NCBI GenBank assembly: GCA_964633145.1
Contig: CAZWFE010000001.1
Span: 62,001-126,000 of the forward strand
Length of the DNA stretch: 64,000 bases
Source of the DNA: CAJXSD01 sp964633145
GTDB taxonomy: Bacteria; Pseudomonadota; Alphaproteobacteria; Rhodobacterales; Rhodobacteraceae
Direction of reading: 5' to 3'
Shown: positions 26,479-35,617 of the stretch, one piece after another
Numbering within the stretch: position 1 is the first letter of the stretch
Layout: each line of letters starts with the position of its first letter
Notes under the pieces: generated by a model
What the model was told of the DNA's origin: nothing
Databases searched by the model: none
Seen by the model: only the letters and a program-made list of their open reading frames with translations
Program-made: the position numbers and the translations under genes

Positions 26479-27893
26479 GTTCGGTCCAATGTCTGGGCAA
26501 TATTGCAGATGACGTCATAGGCCATATCTACATCTGCCAATGTTGTATCAAATTGACCAACGGAAAACCGGATTACTTTGGCCCCGTCAATTAGGGTTTG
26601 GGTCACATAGGTGCGCCCATCGTCGTTGATTGCGTCGACCAAGCGTTGGTTTAGGTCATCCAAGTCGTCATCCCCCTGCGGGGCAAAGCGGAATGTAAAC
26701 AGCGACAGGATCGGGTCGGTGACAATTTCGAAATTCGGTGTCTGTGACAGGCGGTTTGCCATATGTTCGGCCCATGCCACATGGTTGCGAATGCGATTGC
26801 GCAATTCGGCCAAGCCATAGTTGCGCAACATAAACCACAGTTTCAGCGCCCGAAACCGACGACCCAAGGGGACAGACCATTCGGAATAATTGATAAATCC
26901 ACCCGCCCCATGGGTTTTCAGGTATTCGGGCTGGATCGCCAGCGTTTTCGTTAAATCCGCAGGGGATTTCAGGAAATGCGCGCAGCAATCAAATTGCACG
27001 CCCAGCCATTTGTGCGGGTTAAATACAATGCTGTCTGCGCGATCCGCGCCTTGCCATAGATGGCGATATTCGGGGCAGATCATGGCCGATCCGGCCCAAG
27101 CGGCATCAATGTGCGTGTAAAGATCGAATTCGCCAGCAATATCCATGATGGCATCAATTTGGTCGCATGCACCCATGCCAGTGGCCCCGACACAGGCGAT
27201 AATCCCTGCTGGACTGTATCCTGCCGCTTTATCGTCTAATATCGCCTGACGAAGGGCGCTTGGGTCCATGGAACGCAATTTACCGGCAACCGGTATGCGC
27301 ACAATGTTGTCGCCGCCGATACCTGATATCCATACGGCGCGATCAATGGATGAATGTACTTCGCTGCTGCAATAAACACGCAGGCGGGGTTGCGCAGATA
27401 ATCCTGCGCTGTTGCCTGACCAATTCAGGGCGCGTTCGCGCATGGTCAGCACGGCGGCCAATGTGGCGCCTGATGCGCTGTCTTGGATCACGCCGGAAAA
27501 TCCGGTGTTCAGCCCCACAGCTTGGCGCAGCCAATCCAGCGTTTTGGTTTCCATTTCCGTGGCCGCAGGCGATGTTTGCCACAACATACATTGCGCCGCC
27601 ATAATCGATGCCGCCTGTTCGGCCAACATACTGGGTGGTGTGGCATTGGCGGGGAAATAGGCGAAAAACCGGGGATGTTGCCAATGGGTCATACCGGGCA
27701 GCACAATGGATTGGAAATCATTCCAAATATCGCGCATGTCCTGACCGGTTTCTGGGGCGCTATCGGCCAATTGGGCTGCAATATCGCCGGGTTTCGATTG
27801 CGCGCGCACGGGTAAATCACGAATGTTTTCATGATATTTTGCGCCCCAATCGGCGATTTCTTTCGCCCATTGGCGATATTCGTCCCAGTTCAT
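26475..27893 (-). CDS. PLP-dependent decarboxylase (aromatic-L-amino-acid decarboxylase family)
   Basis: This 472-residue group II decarboxylase shows HWQHPRFFAYFPANATPPSML (about 70-90), HIDAAWAGSAMICPEYRHL (about 263-281) and the PLP-lysine motif FNPHKWLGVQFDCCAHFL (about 295-312). These are characteristic of the DOPA/tryptophan decarboxylase subfamily. The substrate could be an aromatic amino acid; members of this subfamily also include aldehyde synthases, so this is not settled. It is followed with a 4-base overlap by the RNA methyltransferase gene. Confidence 0.88.
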   Translation of the reverse strand: MNWDEYRQWAKEIADWGAKYHENIRDLPVRAQSKPGDIAAQLADSAPETGQDMRDIWNDFQSIVLPGMTHWQHPRFFAYFPANATPPSMLAEQAASIMAAQCMLWQTSPAATEMETKTLDWLRQAVGLNTGFSGVIQDSASGATLAAVLTMRERALNWSGNSAGLSAQPRLRVYCSSEVHSSIDRAVWISGIGGDNIVRIPVAGKLRSMDPSALRQAILDDKAAGYSPAGIIACVGATGMGACDQIDAIMDIAGEFDLYTHIDAAWAGSAMICPEYRHLWQGADRADSIVFNPHKWLGVQFDCCAHFLKSPADLTKTLAIQPEYLKTHGAGGFINYSEWSVPLGRRFRALKLWFMLRNYGLAELRNRIRNHVAWAEHMANRLSQTPNFEIVTDPILSLFTFRFAPQGDDDLDDLNQRLVDAINDDGRTYVTQTLIDGAKVIRFSVGQFDTTLADVDMAYDVICNIAQTLDRT

Positions 27894-27899
27894 TGTAAA

Positions 27900-28385
27900 T
27901 TACACCAAATCGTTCGCCAGTTCGGCGACGACCTGCGCATAGACATCGCGTTTGAACGGTACAATCCGGTCTGCCAACTCGCCAGCGGGCAGCCATTGCC
28001 ATTGCGAAAATTCCGGGTGTTCGGTTTCGATGTTGATATCCGCGTCGGTCCCGTGGAACGTCAGGCGAAACCATTTCTGTTTTTGGCCACGATATTTGCC
28101 GCCCCAAATCTGGGGGATCATTTCCAATGGCAGGTCATAGGCCACCCAATCCGCCGTTTCGGAATGAATATCCACCAAATCAGGCGTAACGCCGGTTTCC
28201 TCGGTCAATTCGCGCAGGGCTGCATCACGCGGGGTTTCGCCCGCATCGATGCCACCTTGGGGCATTTGCCATGCGTCTGAATTGTTGTCCAAGCGCTGGG
28301 CCACGAAAACGTGACCCGACGCATTGACCAACATGATGCCCACGTTTTCACGATAGGGCAGTGTATCGATATTGATCTGGCCCAT
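27900..28385 (-). CDS. rppH: RNA pyrophosphohydrolase (Nudix)
   Basis: This 161-residue Nudix hydrolase removes pyrophosphate from mRNA 5' ends and starts their decay. The Nudix box GGIDAGETPRDAALRELTEETGV is at about 43-65. The N-terminus YRENVGIMLVNASGHVFVAQR and WQMPQGGID are RppH signatures. Its ATG overlaps the ctpA stop codon (TAATG), so it belongs to the gpmI-envC-ctpA-rppH run. Confidence 0.93.
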   Translation of the reverse strand: MGQINIDTLPYRENVGIMLVNASGHVFVAQRLDNNSDAWQMPQGGIDAGETPRDAALRELTEETGVTPDLVDIHSETADWVAYDLPLEMIPQIWGGKYRGQKQKWFRLTFHGTDADINIETEHPEFSQWQWLPAGELADRIVPFKRDVYAQVVAELANDLV

Positions 28386-29716
28386 TATTTCGCCATCTCG
28401 ATTGCGGACAAACCTTTCAGAATATCAATGGCATAGGCCAGCTGATAATCTTCGTCGCGTAGCTTTGCGCTTTCTTCGGCCTTGGCACGGTCCTCTTCGA
28501 TTTGGCGGATCTCATCTTCGCTTAGGCTGTCATTTGACAACGACCCGCGCAGATCAGCTTCGGAACGGGTGGGGCGATCGTCTTCGTCCTCAGGCTCGAC
28601 CGAGCGGCGGGGCTGTTTGACGATGATGTCAGGCGACACGCCCAGATTTTGGATTGACCGGCCCGATGGCGTGTAATAGCGCGCCGTCGTCAACCGCATT
28701 GCACCGCTGCCGCGCAGTGGCATGACGGTTTGGACCGATCCTTTGCCGAAACTTTTGGTGCCCACAACAATCGCGCGGCGATGGTCCTGCAATGCGCCGG
28801 CCACGATTTCGGATGCAGATGCGGACCCGCCGTTAATCAACACGACGATCGGTTTGCCATCAATCAGATCGCCCGCCTTGGCGTTGAACCGTTCGCCATC
28901 GTTGGGATCACGACCACGGGTGGATACGATTTCACCCTTTTCAAGGAATGCGTCGGATACACGGATCGCTTGGGTCAACAATCCGCCGGGATTGTTGCGC
29001 AGATCCAAAACAACGCCATTGATGTTGTCGATGCCGCCGGCCGCTTCGATTTGTTCGGCCAACCCGTCTGCCATATTGTCATAGGTGTTGTCGTTAAATG
29101 TGGTGACACGCAAGACAACTGTTTCACCTTCGGAGCGGGCACGCGCCGCGGTCAGTTGGATGGTGTCGCGGATGATTGAAACATCAAACGGCTCGGTTTC
29201 GCCTTCGCGTACGACTGTGATGATAATTTCGGACCCGACTGGCCCGCGCATGCGATCGACAGCTTCGTTCAAAGTTAGGCCAAGCACGCTTTCGCCATCA
29301 ACATGGGTGATGAAATCACCAGCCTCGATGCCGGCGGCATCGGCGGGCGTGTCGTCAATGGGGGACACCACTTTGACATAGCCTTCTTCTTGGGTGACCT
29401 CAATGCCCAGTCCACCAAATTCGCCACGGGTCTGTGTCCGCATATCGGCCGCATCATCGGGCGATAGATAGCTGGAATGCGGATCCAATGATGTCAGCAT
29501 ACCATTGATGGCTGCTTCGATCAGGTCGCTTGCGTCAACTTCTTCTACGTATTCAGAACGAATGCGATCAAAGATACTGCCAAATAAATCAAGCTGCTGA
29601 TATACGTTATCTTTGTTTGCCTTTTCTTGAGCTAATAGCGGACCAGCCATTTGTGTGGCGGCGCCTAGTCCGACCAGACATCCAAAGCCGGTTGCCAGAA
29701 TGATTTTCTTGATCAT
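28385..29716 (-). CDS. ctpA: C-terminal processing peptidase (S41)
   Basis: This 443-residue periplasmic serine protease has a signal sequence or anchor (1-29), a PDZ domain at about 95-175 (GGLGIEVTQEEGYVKVVSP), and an S41 catalytic domain with NGGSASASEI and KSFGKGSVQT. By comparison with E. coli Prc the dyad is Ser300 and Lys325. A charged acidic tail (about 375-425) precedes the C-terminus. CtpA proteases trim or degrade cell-wall and envelope proteins. Next to the EnvC-like gene it may control murein hydrolase activity. Confidence 0.93.
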   Translation of the reverse strand: MIKKIILATGFGCLVGLGAATQMAGPLLAQEKANKDNVYQQLDLFGSIFDRIRSEYVEEVDASDLIEAAINGMLTSLDPHSSYLSPDDAADMRTQTRGEFGGLGIEVTQEEGYVKVVSPIDDTPADAAGIEAGDFITHVDGESVLGLTLNEAVDRMRGPVGSEIIITVVREGETEPFDVSIIRDTIQLTAARARSEGETVVLRVTTFNDNTYDNMADGLAEQIEAAGGIDNINGVVLDLRNNPGGLLTQAIRVSDAFLEKGEIVSTRGRDPNDGERFNAKAGDLIDGKPIVVLINGGSASASEIVAGALQDHRRAIVVGTKSFGKGSVQTVMPLRGSGAMRLTTARYYTPSGRSIQNLGVSPDIIVKQPRRSVEPEDEDDRPTRSEADLRGSLSNDSLSEDEIRQIEEDRAKAEESAKLRDEDYQLAYAIDILKGLSAIEMAK

Positions 29717-30867
29717 TTTTTATCTCCTATGCGGAACCACTCGGTGGGGTCCTGCGGTTCTTGGTCTTGGCGAATTTCAATGTAAAGGGTTTCTGAACGG
29801 ATTGTCCCCATATTTTCTGCAGTTTGATCTAAGATTGCGTCAATTGTTTGCGAATTTCCACCCATCATTCCAATTGGGCTGCCCGCTGGGACAACTTGCC
29901 CAATTTCACCAAAGGCCTGTGCAAGGCCTGCAATAATAAATAGGACGCCCGTTTGCGGTTCCAATATTGTGACCAAACCATAATCCAATAAAGGGCCGCG
30001 ATAGCGAATTGTTGCAGCCGTTGGGGATGTGACAATCGCTTGGGCGGGTGTTGCAACAATCACGCCAGGACGTACAATCCCCGCAGCGTCGGGTTCGTTG
30101 AAATAACGTATGACCCGACCGGGGACTGGCAATGGCAGCGAACCTTTGCGATCCAGGATCGAGGGCAAGCTGTTTTGCGCCATGTCCACGGCGATCAGGT
30201 CTAAGCCTTGGGCAAAAATGGCCAAGGTATCAGAGGCCGCAAGCAAGATTTCCGTTTGCTTTGGGTCCGCGGTAAAGCGTTTGGGCAAATCTGTTCTGTC
30301 AGTAATGGCGCGTGTCAATTCCGTGCGCGCCGTTTGCAATTGGGATAGCCCATCGGTGAGGTCCTGAAAAATTTGCGCCTGTAAATCATTCAGATAGACC
30401 AAAGTTTCCATTTCTGATCGCAGCCTGTCGACCTTGGCGCGCAGTGCGGGAATGATGTCTGCGACCAACATGGATGCGCGCGCCGTGGTCAAGGGGCCGT
30501 CGGGATGCAGGATTTGTGTCTGAACAGGTGCTTTGTCGATGGTCAGTAACACGCCAAGCAGGCGGGCATAGGTGTCCTCTTGTGCGTCCAAACGGTTTTG
30601 TAGGCCAGATTTTTGCGTGGTTACATTGCGCAGGCTGTCGCGAAGAATGGCCAAGCCCTGTTCAAAGCTGGTGATCGTTTCCGTCAAGGCGCGCACGCGA
30701 TCCTTGGCGGATTTGGATTTTTCCAGCGCGATTTGCGCCTGTGCCACATTCTGCGCAGCCTGTTGTGCCTGCTGCGCAAGTTGTTCCAAGGTTTGCGCGG
30801 ACCCAGGTGTTGTCACAACACCATAGCACAATAACAGTGCAAAGAGGCTACGCATCAGGTGGGTCAT
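29713..30867 (-). CDS. envC: EnvC-like murein hydrolase activator
   Basis: This 384-residue exported protein has a signal peptide (about 1-25), a long coiled coil (about 27-110, LEQLAQQAQQAAQNVAQAQIAL, and on to about 220) and a C-terminal LytM/M23-like domain (about 265-375, PVPGRVIRYF, RYRGPLLDYGLVTILEPQTG). The zinc-binding His residues of active M23 peptidases are not visible, which matches EnvC, an activator of amidases rather than an enzyme. It overlaps gpmI by ATGA and ctpA by 4 bases. An ATG at 30855 is an alternative start. Confidence 0.85.
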   Translation of the reverse strand: MTHLMRSLFALLLCYGVVTTPGSAQTLEQLAQQAQQAAQNVAQAQIALEKSKSAKDRVRALTETITSFEQGLAILRDSLRNVTTQKSGLQNRLDAQEDTYARLLGVLLTIDKAPVQTQILHPDGPLTTARASMLVADIIPALRAKVDRLRSEMETLVYLNDLQAQIFQDLTDGLSQLQTARTELTRAITDRTDLPKRFTADPKQTEILLAASDTLAIFAQGLDLIAVDMAQNSLPSILDRKGSLPLPVPGRVIRYFNEPDAAGIVRPGVIVATPAQAIVTSPTAATIRYRGPLLDYGLVTILEPQTGVLFIIAGLAQAFGEIGQVVPAGSPIGMMGGNSQTIDAILDQTAENMGTIRSETLYIEIRQDQEPQDPTEWFRIGDKK

Positions 30868-32387
30868 AACACTAACAAACTGTTCCCTGTCATTTCATCG
30901 GGTTTTTCCAGCCCCATCAGCTGCAACAGGGTCGGGGCCAAATCGGCCAATCGTCCGCCATTGCGCAATGTTGCCCCATCGGGCCCGCCAAACAGGATGA
31001 CGGGGACCAAATTGGTGGTATGCGCCGTATGGGGCCCGCCCGTTTCGGGGTCGGTCATGGTTTCGCAATTTCCGTGGTCCGCCGTGACGATCATTGCACC
31101 GCCTGCGTCCCGCAGGGCGGCGATGACCTGTCCCAAACCTTGGTCAACGGCTTCGCAGGCGCGCATGGCCGCGTCTAGATCACCGGTATGGCCAACCATA
31201 TCTGGATTGGCATAGTTGGTGACGATCAGGTCATAGCCCTTGTGAATGGCTGTGACAAATTCTTGGGTGACTTCGGGTGCGGACATTTCGGGTTGCAGAT
31301 CATATGTGGCCACGGCCGGCGATTTCGGCATGGCGCGGTCTTCGCCCTGTTCGGGGGTTTCTTTGCCACCGTTCAGGAAAAATGTCACATGGGGATATTT
31401 TTCGGTTTCCGCCAAACGGAATTGGGTTTTGCCCTGTTTGGCGACCCATTCCCCCAAGGTATTTACGATTTTTTGTTTGGGATAGCAGGTGGTCATATAG
31501 GCATTGTGATCCGTCGAATATTCCACCATGCCCAGCAGTGCGGCCCAATCTGGGCGGGTGCCTGTGTCAAAATCGGCAAAGCCTTGTTCCCCAATCGCAC
31601 GCAGAATTTCACGCGCGCGGTCGGCGCGGAAATTCAGACAGAACAACCCGTCCCCTGATTTTGCGCCTTGGTATCCGTTGATCACAGTGGCGGGGATGAA
31701 TTCGTCGGTTTTGCCATCCTGATACGATTGTGTGATTGCCGTAATTGCGTCAGGTGCTGTTATCGTTGCCGTGCCATCCACCATCGCATGATAGGCCGTT
31801 GAAACGCGTTCCCAACGGTTATCGCGATCCATGGCATAATACCGCCCCGTAACGGTTGCCACAAAAACGCCTTGGGGCAGTCGTTGGACAAGGTCTTGCA
31901 TATATCCTTGTGCTGAACTTGGCGCGACATCGCGCCCGTCCGTGATTGCGTGCAAAACAGTTGGGATATTCGCATCCGAGAGCGCGCGTAGTGCGGCAAG
32001 TACGTGTTCAATATGCCCATGGACACCGCCATCGGACACGACACCCATCACATGAGCTGTGCCGCCCGATTTGCGCAGTGTCGCGATGAAATCTGTCAGT
32101 GCGGCATTGGTAAAAAAGCTGCCATCCTCGACCGCAAGGTCGATTTGTCCTAGGTCCATAGCGACCACGCGGCCTGCGCCGATATTTGTATGGCCAACTT
32201 CGGAATTGCCCATTTGTCCGCTGGGCAAGCCCACATCACGACCGTGCGTGATCAGGGTCGCATTGGGACATTCTGCCATCAGCTGATCAAAGTTCGGGGT
32301 GCGCGCCAAAGCGGGCGCATTTGCGCCCGTTTCATCGCGTTTGCCCCACCCATCAAGGATACAGAGTACAACAGGTTTTCGTGTCAT
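30864..32387 (-). CDS. gpmI: 2,3-bisphosphoglycerate-independent phosphoglycerate mutase
   Basis: This 507-residue alkaline-phosphatase-fold enzyme interconverts 3- and 2-phosphoglycerate using two Mn ions. Signatures: the N-terminal metal site PVVLCILDGWGKR, the phospho-serine motif LPSGQMGNSEVGHTNIGAGR with Ser62, and the C-terminal TNYANPDMVGHTGDLDAAM and VTADHGNCETM metal-binding segments. It is the first gene of the gpmI-envC-ctpA-rppH run. It makes 3-phosphoglycerate, the precursor used by serA, whose gene is also in this window. Confidence 0.96.
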   Translation of the reverse strand: MTRKPVVLCILDGWGKRDETGANAPALARTPNFDQLMAECPNATLITHGRDVGLPSGQMGNSEVGHTNIGAGRVVAMDLGQIDLAVEDGSFFTNAALTDFIATLRKSGGTAHVMGVVSDGGVHGHIEHVLAALRALSDANIPTVLHAITDGRDVAPSSAQGYMQDLVQRLPQGVFVATVTGRYYAMDRDNRWERVSTAYHAMVDGTATITAPDAITAITQSYQDGKTDEFIPATVINGYQGAKSGDGLFCLNFRADRAREILRAIGEQGFADFDTGTRPDWAALLGMVEYSTDHNAYMTTCYPKQKIVNTLGEWVAKQGKTQFRLAETEKYPHVTFFLNGGKETPEQGEDRAMPKSPAVATYDLQPEMSAPEVTQEFVTAIHKGYDLIVTNYANPDMVGHTGDLDAAMRACEAVDQGLGQVIAALRDAGGAMIVTADHGNCETMTDPETGGPHTAHTTNLVPVILFGGPDGATLRNGGRLADLAPTLLQLMGLEKPDEMTGNSLLVL

Positions 32388-32471
32388 TATGGTGCCTTTG
32401 TTCGGATGGTATGTGTTTAGGGCGGATTTTATTTAATCACAAGCGCTGCGCGGGGTGCCGCGTTGCGATGT

Positions 32472-32497
32472 GAGTATTTTGGCAAAAATGAAAGACC
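32472..32497 (+). repeat. Dispersed intergenic repeat, copy 3 (shortened)
   Basis: GAGTATTTTGGCAAAAATGA and the following bases repeat the right half of the elements at 610 and 1578; the left half is degenerate. Read on the minus strand it comes right after the small lipoprotein gene, so here too it follows a gene's 3' end. Confidence 0.55.
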
Positions 32498-32507
32498 TGT
32501 GGGGAGA

Positions 32508-32585
32508 TCAGATCCCCGGGACGAGGGGCACGCCACAAGCGGTTAGAGTTGCAAGAGTTAGTGTGAATAAAATGAATTTGGTCAT
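32508..32585 (-). CDS. 25-residue putative lipoprotein
   Basis: This tiny ORF begins MTKFILFTLTLATLTAC and ends GVPLVPGI. It has one N-terminal lysine, a 12-residue hydrophobic stretch, and a lipobox L-T-A-C with the lipidated Cys at residue 17, leaving a mature peptide of about nine residues. Short lipoproteins of this form occur in other Rhodobacterales as far as I recall. It lies 14 bases downstream of rlmH on the same strand and could be its last cistron. After the stop there is a palindrome (GGGGATCTGATCTCCCC) and a T-rich stretch that looks like a terminator. No strong ribosome binding site is visible (CGGAC only). Confidence 0.6.
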   Translation of the reverse strand: MTKFILFTLTLATLTACGVPLVPGI

Positions 32586-32599
32586 ATTAAGTCCGATCT

Positions 32600-33070
32600 T
32601 TATGTTCTGTGGTAGGGTGATCCGGCCAATATTGTTGAGGCGCGGTAGATTTGTTCGCAAAGCATGACACGCGCCAGCATGTGGGGCCAGACCATTTTTC
32701 CAAAAGAGATGGAAAAGTCTGCTTGTGCGCGCAAGTTGGGGTCGATGCCGTCTGCGCCCCCAATGATGATTGCCAAGTCTGAGGTGCCTGTGTCACGCCA
32801 GCGGCCCAATTGGTTGGCAAAATCGGGTGAGGAGATCAGCTGGCCGCGTTCATCAAGGGTGCAAAGTTTTGCGCCCTTGGGGATTGCGCGTTTTAGCAGT
32901 TCGGCCTCGGCTGTCATGCCGAGGTTTTTTTTGTCTTCGACTTCGATAATTTGAGCAGGGGCGAACCCCAAGTTGCGACCTGATTTATTAAACCGGTCAA
33001 GGTAATCAGATAATAAATCAAGTTCCGGACCGCGTCTGAGGCGGCCCACAGCACATATGGTGATACGCAT
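32600..33070 (-). CDS. rlmH: 23S rRNA pseudouridine1915 N3-methyltransferase
   Basis: This 156-residue SPOUT-class methyltransferase modifies pseudouridine 1915 in helix 69 of 23S rRNA. The N-terminus MRITICAVGRLRRGPE, the SAM-binding IIIGGADGIDPNLRAQAD (about 103-120) and the C-terminal MLCEQIYRASTILAGSPYHR are diagnostic. It follows rsfS by 9 bases. The same pairing is found in many bacteria. Confidence 0.95.
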   Translation of the reverse strand: MRITICAVGRLRRGPELDLLSDYLDRFNKSGRNLGFAPAQIIEVEDKKNLGMTAEAELLKRAIPKGAKLCTLDERGQLISSPDFANQLGRWRDTGTSDLAIIIGGADGIDPNLRAQADFSISFGKMVWPHMLARVMLCEQIYRASTILAGSPYHRT

Positions 33071-33079
33071 TTTATTGGG

Positions 33080-33433
33080 TTATGCTTGGCTTTGCGGTAG
33101 CCACATTTTTTCCAACTGATAAAATTCGCGAACCTCGGGGCGGAAAATATGGACGATGACGTCGCCCGTATCAATCAAAACCCAATCACCTGTTTCTTTG
33201 CCCTCGACTTTGCAAAGTCTGGCGTGATCTTGTTTCAAACGATCTGCCAGTTTTTCGGCGATGGATGAAACCTGGCGTGATGAACGTCCGGAGGCGATAA
33301 CCATATAATCGCCAATAGATGATTTTCCGCGCAGGTCGATTTGCACGACCTCTTCGGCTTTGTCATCGTCAAGGGATTTCAAGATTACGGCCAGCAGTTC
33401 TTCGCTGGTGATTTTTGTCGTTCCGCCCGTCAT
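33080..33433 (-). CDS. rsfS: Ribosomal silencing factor
   Basis: This 117-residue DUF143/Iojap protein binds ribosomal protein uL14 and blocks subunit joining during starvation. The segments LDDDKAEEVVQIDLRGKSSIGDYMVIASGRSSRQV and EGKETGDWVLIDTGDVIVHIF are family signatures. It is the first gene of the rsfS-rlmH-lipoprotein run. The 145 bases upstream (33434-33578) hold a TTGACA-like sequence close to the start but no clear gene. Confidence 0.94.
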   Translation of the reverse strand: MTGGTTKITSEELLAVILKSLDDDKAEEVVQIDLRGKSSIGDYMVIASGRSSRQVSSIAEKLADRLKQDHARLCKVEGKETGDWVLIDTGDVIVHIFRPEVREFYQLEKMWLPQSQA

Positions 33434-33578
33434 TGTGGGCGAAGGTTTGTCAACAGCTGTGGCTGATATTTGACTAGGTGTCAGGACTCTGTCCTCCTTG
33501 ACTAGCGCGCTGACGGCCCCAGCGCTGGGCGTGGCTTAAGTATAGCAGTAGAGCACTTAGGTCTCAATCCTTGGTGTG

Positions 33579-34892
33579 TCAATCGGATAACTGGGGTGTG
33601 GCGTTTAGGATACGCACTTCGCTTTGGGGGAATGGGATGGTGATGTTGTGGGATTGGAACGCGTCCCATAGGGCCAGATAGACATCGCCGCGGATGTTTG
33701 TCAGGCCGGATGTGGGGTCTTTGATCCAGAACCGCAGGACATAATCCACCGAACTGTTTCCGAAATTTACGATGTGGCACACGGGTTTGCGATCGCCCAA
33801 GACGCGCGGGACGGTTAGGGCGGCGTTTATCGCGATGGTGCGAACCTGATGGGGGTCGTCGCCGTAGGCCGTGCCAAAATGCAAGTCAAGGCGGACAAAA
33901 TCGTTGGAATGGGACCAGTTGACCACCTGACCCGTGATCAGATCTTCGTTCGGGATCAGGTATTCACGGCCATCGCGGGTGACCACGGACACATAGCGCG
34001 CGCCCAATGATTCGATCCAACCGAATGTATCGCCCAGGCTGATCACGTCCCCCGGTTTGATGGATTTATCCAGCAAAATGATGATGCCCGAGACAAGGTT
34101 TGATACCACTTTCTGCAGACCAAAACCAAGGCCCACACCGATAGCACCTGACAGCACGGCCAGACCTGTCAGGTCAAAGCCAACCGATTTCAGGCCCAAG
34201 AAAAACGCAGCACCATACAGGACGACCTGCAGGAATTTGATCACCAAGACCTGCATAGATGGCGAAATATCGCTGTTAGATTTGATTTTCGCGGTGCTGG
34301 TGGTCGCGATGAATTTTGCCGCAACAAACAGGCATGTGATGCTAAAGGCGCCCTGCGCCAGCAGCCACAGCGACAACCGGGTGTCGCCAATGGTCAGTGC
34401 CGCACTGTCAAGCAGCGCGATGGTGTCGTCGGTCAGGTTCAGCACCGATAGGGTGATCCAGATCCAGCCCAGATAGCGGATCAAGGATCGCAAAAACCCA
34501 TTGCCAATCATACGGGTCAGGATCGCGATAGTGACCCAGCCCAGTGACAGTTTTGCAGCAATGCCAATCATATAGGACCGGCTGGGCCATGTCATTTCCT
34601 GCATCACCAGATAGGTCGCCCACGCGAGCACTACAAAAACGATCAGCGTTAATCGATTGCGCAGGGGGGCCAAAATACGCGCACGCCCTGCGATCAGGGT
34701 ATCAATTCTGGGCCCCATCACGCGGGCCAACACCCAAGCAGCCAGCGCAATCGCCACGATAATGCCAACCTGATAGGCATTCCAAGGGCGCAATAATCCT
34801 GTCGCGAAATACAACGCCTGATCATACAGGCCCAGCGCAATGTCGCCAGTGTTTTGCGCGCCATCGGGCGCGGTTTGTGTCGTATCTGTCAT
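33579..34892 (-). CDS. Mechanosensitive ion channel, MscS family (long form)
   Basis: This 436-residue inner-membrane protein has about six to seven transmembrane helices (two near 35-95, then up to about 270), ending in the pore helix GLAVLSGAIGVGLGFGLQKVVSNLVSGIIILLDK (about 245-278). The MscS beta domain follows (IKPGDVISLGDTFGWIESL, YLIPNEDLITGQVVNWSHS) and then an alpha-beta cytoplasmic part. It probably acts as an osmotic release valve. The ATG at 34892 was chosen because the upstream extension is not hydrophobic and lacks an RBS. Confidence 0.87.
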   Translation of the reverse strand: MTDTTQTAPDGAQNTGDIALGLYDQALYFATGLLRPWNAYQVGIIVAIALAAWVLARVMGPRIDTLIAGRARILAPLRNRLTLIVFVVLAWATYLVMQEMTWPSRSYMIGIAAKLSLGWVTIAILTRMIGNGFLRSLIRYLGWIWITLSVLNLTDDTIALLDSAALTIGDTRLSLWLLAQGAFSITCLFVAAKFIATTSTAKIKSNSDISPSMQVLVIKFLQVVLYGAAFFLGLKSVGFDLTGLAVLSGAIGVGLGFGLQKVVSNLVSGIIILLDKSIKPGDVISLGDTFGWIESLGARYVSVVTRDGREYLIPNEDLITGQVVNWSHSNDFVRLDLHFGTAYGDDPHQVRTIAINAALTVPRVLGDRKPVCHIVNFGNSSVDYVLRFWIKDPTSGLTNIRGDVYLALWDAFQSHNITIPFPQSEVRILNATPQLSD

Positions 34893-34998
34893 ATGATGTT
34901 CCCCTGACCTGACCACTACAGTACTGCGAACGCATGATTGGATCAATTCAGGAAATAGGCGGTGGAAATATTCCTTGCAATCAAAAAAAGAATCACTG

Positions 34999-35039
34999 TT
35001 TATTGTGAATTAATTAATGTAAAACAATAAATAATTATT
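34999..35039. promoter_or_regulatory. Inverted repeat upstream of the DUF2975/HTH pair
   Basis: Arms TTTATTGT (34999-35006) and ACAATAAA (35024-35031) are perfect complements separated by 17 bases, with a second palindrome AATAATTATT at 35030-35039. The site lies 15-55 bases before the membrane protein start in an unusually AT-rich stretch. It may be the operator of the Cro-like regulator encoded two genes down. Confidence 0.4.
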
Positions 35040-35053
35040 GATGGGGATATAGT

Positions 35054-35617
35054 ATGGAAAGAAAGGTAAAATTGGCCTCGACGGTTTTGGCGGTATGTGT
35101 GTCGACATTCATGGTCTATTGGCTGGTGAATTTGATTTTGACTGTTACCCCTTATGTTGTTGGGGATATGATTTATAAGACCACGACAGTGCATGACATA
35201 GATGGGCGGCTGCACAATGTATATGTCGTGCATCCTGAAGTAACAGTATCTGTCTGGCAACGGTTGCTTTATGGCGTGGCATGGCTGTCTGTTATTCTTT
35301 CGTCATTGGTCGCGTTTTATTATGCTGTGAAACTGTTGTATAAATTTCGGGTGGGTGAATATTTTACGCTGGTCACGACGCGATATCTGCGAAACATGGG
35401 TTTTGCTGTGATGGCGGCCATGATTGGCGACACCCTTTTGCCCAGTCTGGCGCGTATGATCCTGAGCGCGCGAAATCCTGATGGGATGTTTGGGCCACGC
35501 TATTTTTATGATCCCGGCTATATTTCGCTGTTCTTGGCTGGGTTTGGCTTTGCCATTATCGGTTGGGTGTTTCACGAGGCCCGTAAAATTCAGATCGAAA
35601 ATCAGGAATTTGTGTAA
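35054..35617 (+). CDS. DUF2975 family membrane protein
   Basis: This 187-residue protein has four hydrophobic segments (about 8-35, 75-98, 113-135, 155-175) and the general look of DUF2975. Such proteins are usually paired with a YozG-type HTH gene, and one follows here, overlapping by one base (TAATG). The function is unknown; it may sense or modulate the activity of the regulator. The start at 35054 follows a GATGGGGATA stretch. Confidence 0.75.
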   Translation: MERKVKLASTVLAVCVSTFMVYWLVNLILTVTPYVVGDMIYKTTTVHDIDGRLHNVYVVHPEVTVSVWQRLLYGVAWLSVILSSLVAFYYAVKLLYKFRVGEYFTLVTTRYLRNMGFAVMAAMIGDTLLPSLARMILSARNPDGMFGPRYFYDPGYISLFLAGFGFAIIGWVFHEARKIQIENQEFV

